A stretch of 64,000 nucleotides of DNA from an uncultured Bacteroidales bacterium. GTDB taxonomy: Bacteria; Bacteroidota; Bacteroidia; Bacteroidales; Bacteroidaceae. Within the stretch, counting starts at the first letter, position 1. Every line of letters starts with the position of its first letter. A program made the position numbers and the translations under genes. Shown piece by piece: positions 63,969 through 64,000 of the stretch. The stretch spans positions 35,865 through 99,864 of the forward strand of contig CALKIW010000007.1 of the NCBI GenBank assembly GCA_937995875.1. The letters are read 5' to 3'. The notes beneath the pieces were generated by a model. The model did not search any database, was not told where the DNA came from, and saw only the letters and a list, made by a program, of their open reading frames with translations.

Positions 63969-64000
63969 CCAAAAATCCTCCTTAACCATGATAAGAAACT

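Noticed and set aside
1..64000. tRNA or rRNA genes, integrase, transposase or prophage genes
   Set aside because: I read the gaps for them and saw none; the only mobile-like feature is the dispersed non-coding element.

Overview
This window is a chromosomal segment from a member of the Bacteroidota, most likely Prevotella in the broad sense. The evidence is: promoter-like boxes of the Bacteroidota type (TTTG, about 20 bp, TAnnTTTG); little use of Shine-Dalgarno sequences; a BtuG-type surface lipoprotein with a B12 TonB receptor; a thiamine TonB receptor/PnuT pair under a TPP riboswitch; DUF4836, DUF4954 and DUF5112/5113-type proteins; and many short lipoprotein signals. The genus is an inference. 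I could not run a database search.

Layout. 1-651: start of gyrA (minus, runs off the left edge). 1997-9896 (plus): hflX, a DUF4954 beta-helix protein, an M16 peptidase and class I fumarase. 10087-13339 (plus): promoter, TPP riboswitch, TonB receptor and PnuT. 20971-14030 (minus): a tightly packed operon of nucleoside permease, bifunctional nuclease, rsmE, DUF4836 lipoprotein, ABC ATPase, ABC permease, RluD-type synthase and an unlisted 51-residue membrane protein. 26597-22424 (minus): a 1132-residue sensor kinase with its response regulator. 28431-26711 (minus) and 28624-33523 (plus): divergent hexuronate catabolism genes (kdgK-eda; LacI regulator-uxaA-NhaC-type antiporter-unknown). 42870-36890 (minus): cobalamin riboswitch, then btuB-btuG-btuF-btuC-pduO, followed by a GH3 glycosidase. 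43267-51574 (plus): an iron/haem-type locus (porin, imelysin, di-haem DUF1111 oxidoreductase, porin, cytochrome c, RidA-like protein, ccsBA) in which three genes are broken. 56971-52103 (minus): MORN protein, yhcH, glgB and a membrane protein. 57131-59921 (plus): kdsB and an OPT transporter. 62776-60053 (minus): a UvrD-type helicase with an inserted DnaQ-like exonuclease. 63469-63786 (plus): a small HEXXH protein.

The most interesting structure is not a gene. Six intergenic gaps each hold one copy of a diverged, non-coding element of about 365-392 bp. Its core is an array of four 22-bp imperfect tandem units that begins right after an ATCAAACGGC-like box. The distance from that box to a conserved AACATAGCCCTTTTT box is 136, 136, 136, 137, 158 and 158 bp in the six copies, so the element changes length in a step of exactly one 22-bp unit. 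All six long protein-free gaps without a riboswitch hold a copy. I know of no name or function for it.

A second point of interest is the sensor kinase. Its intact ATPase module lacks a clear phospho-acceptor histidine, while an HETMYYP H-box sits about 320 residues further on, behind a second transmembrane section. A third is the decaying imelysin/cytochrome locus, where the cytochrome c maturation gene has an internal deletion although two CXXCH proteins beside it are intact.
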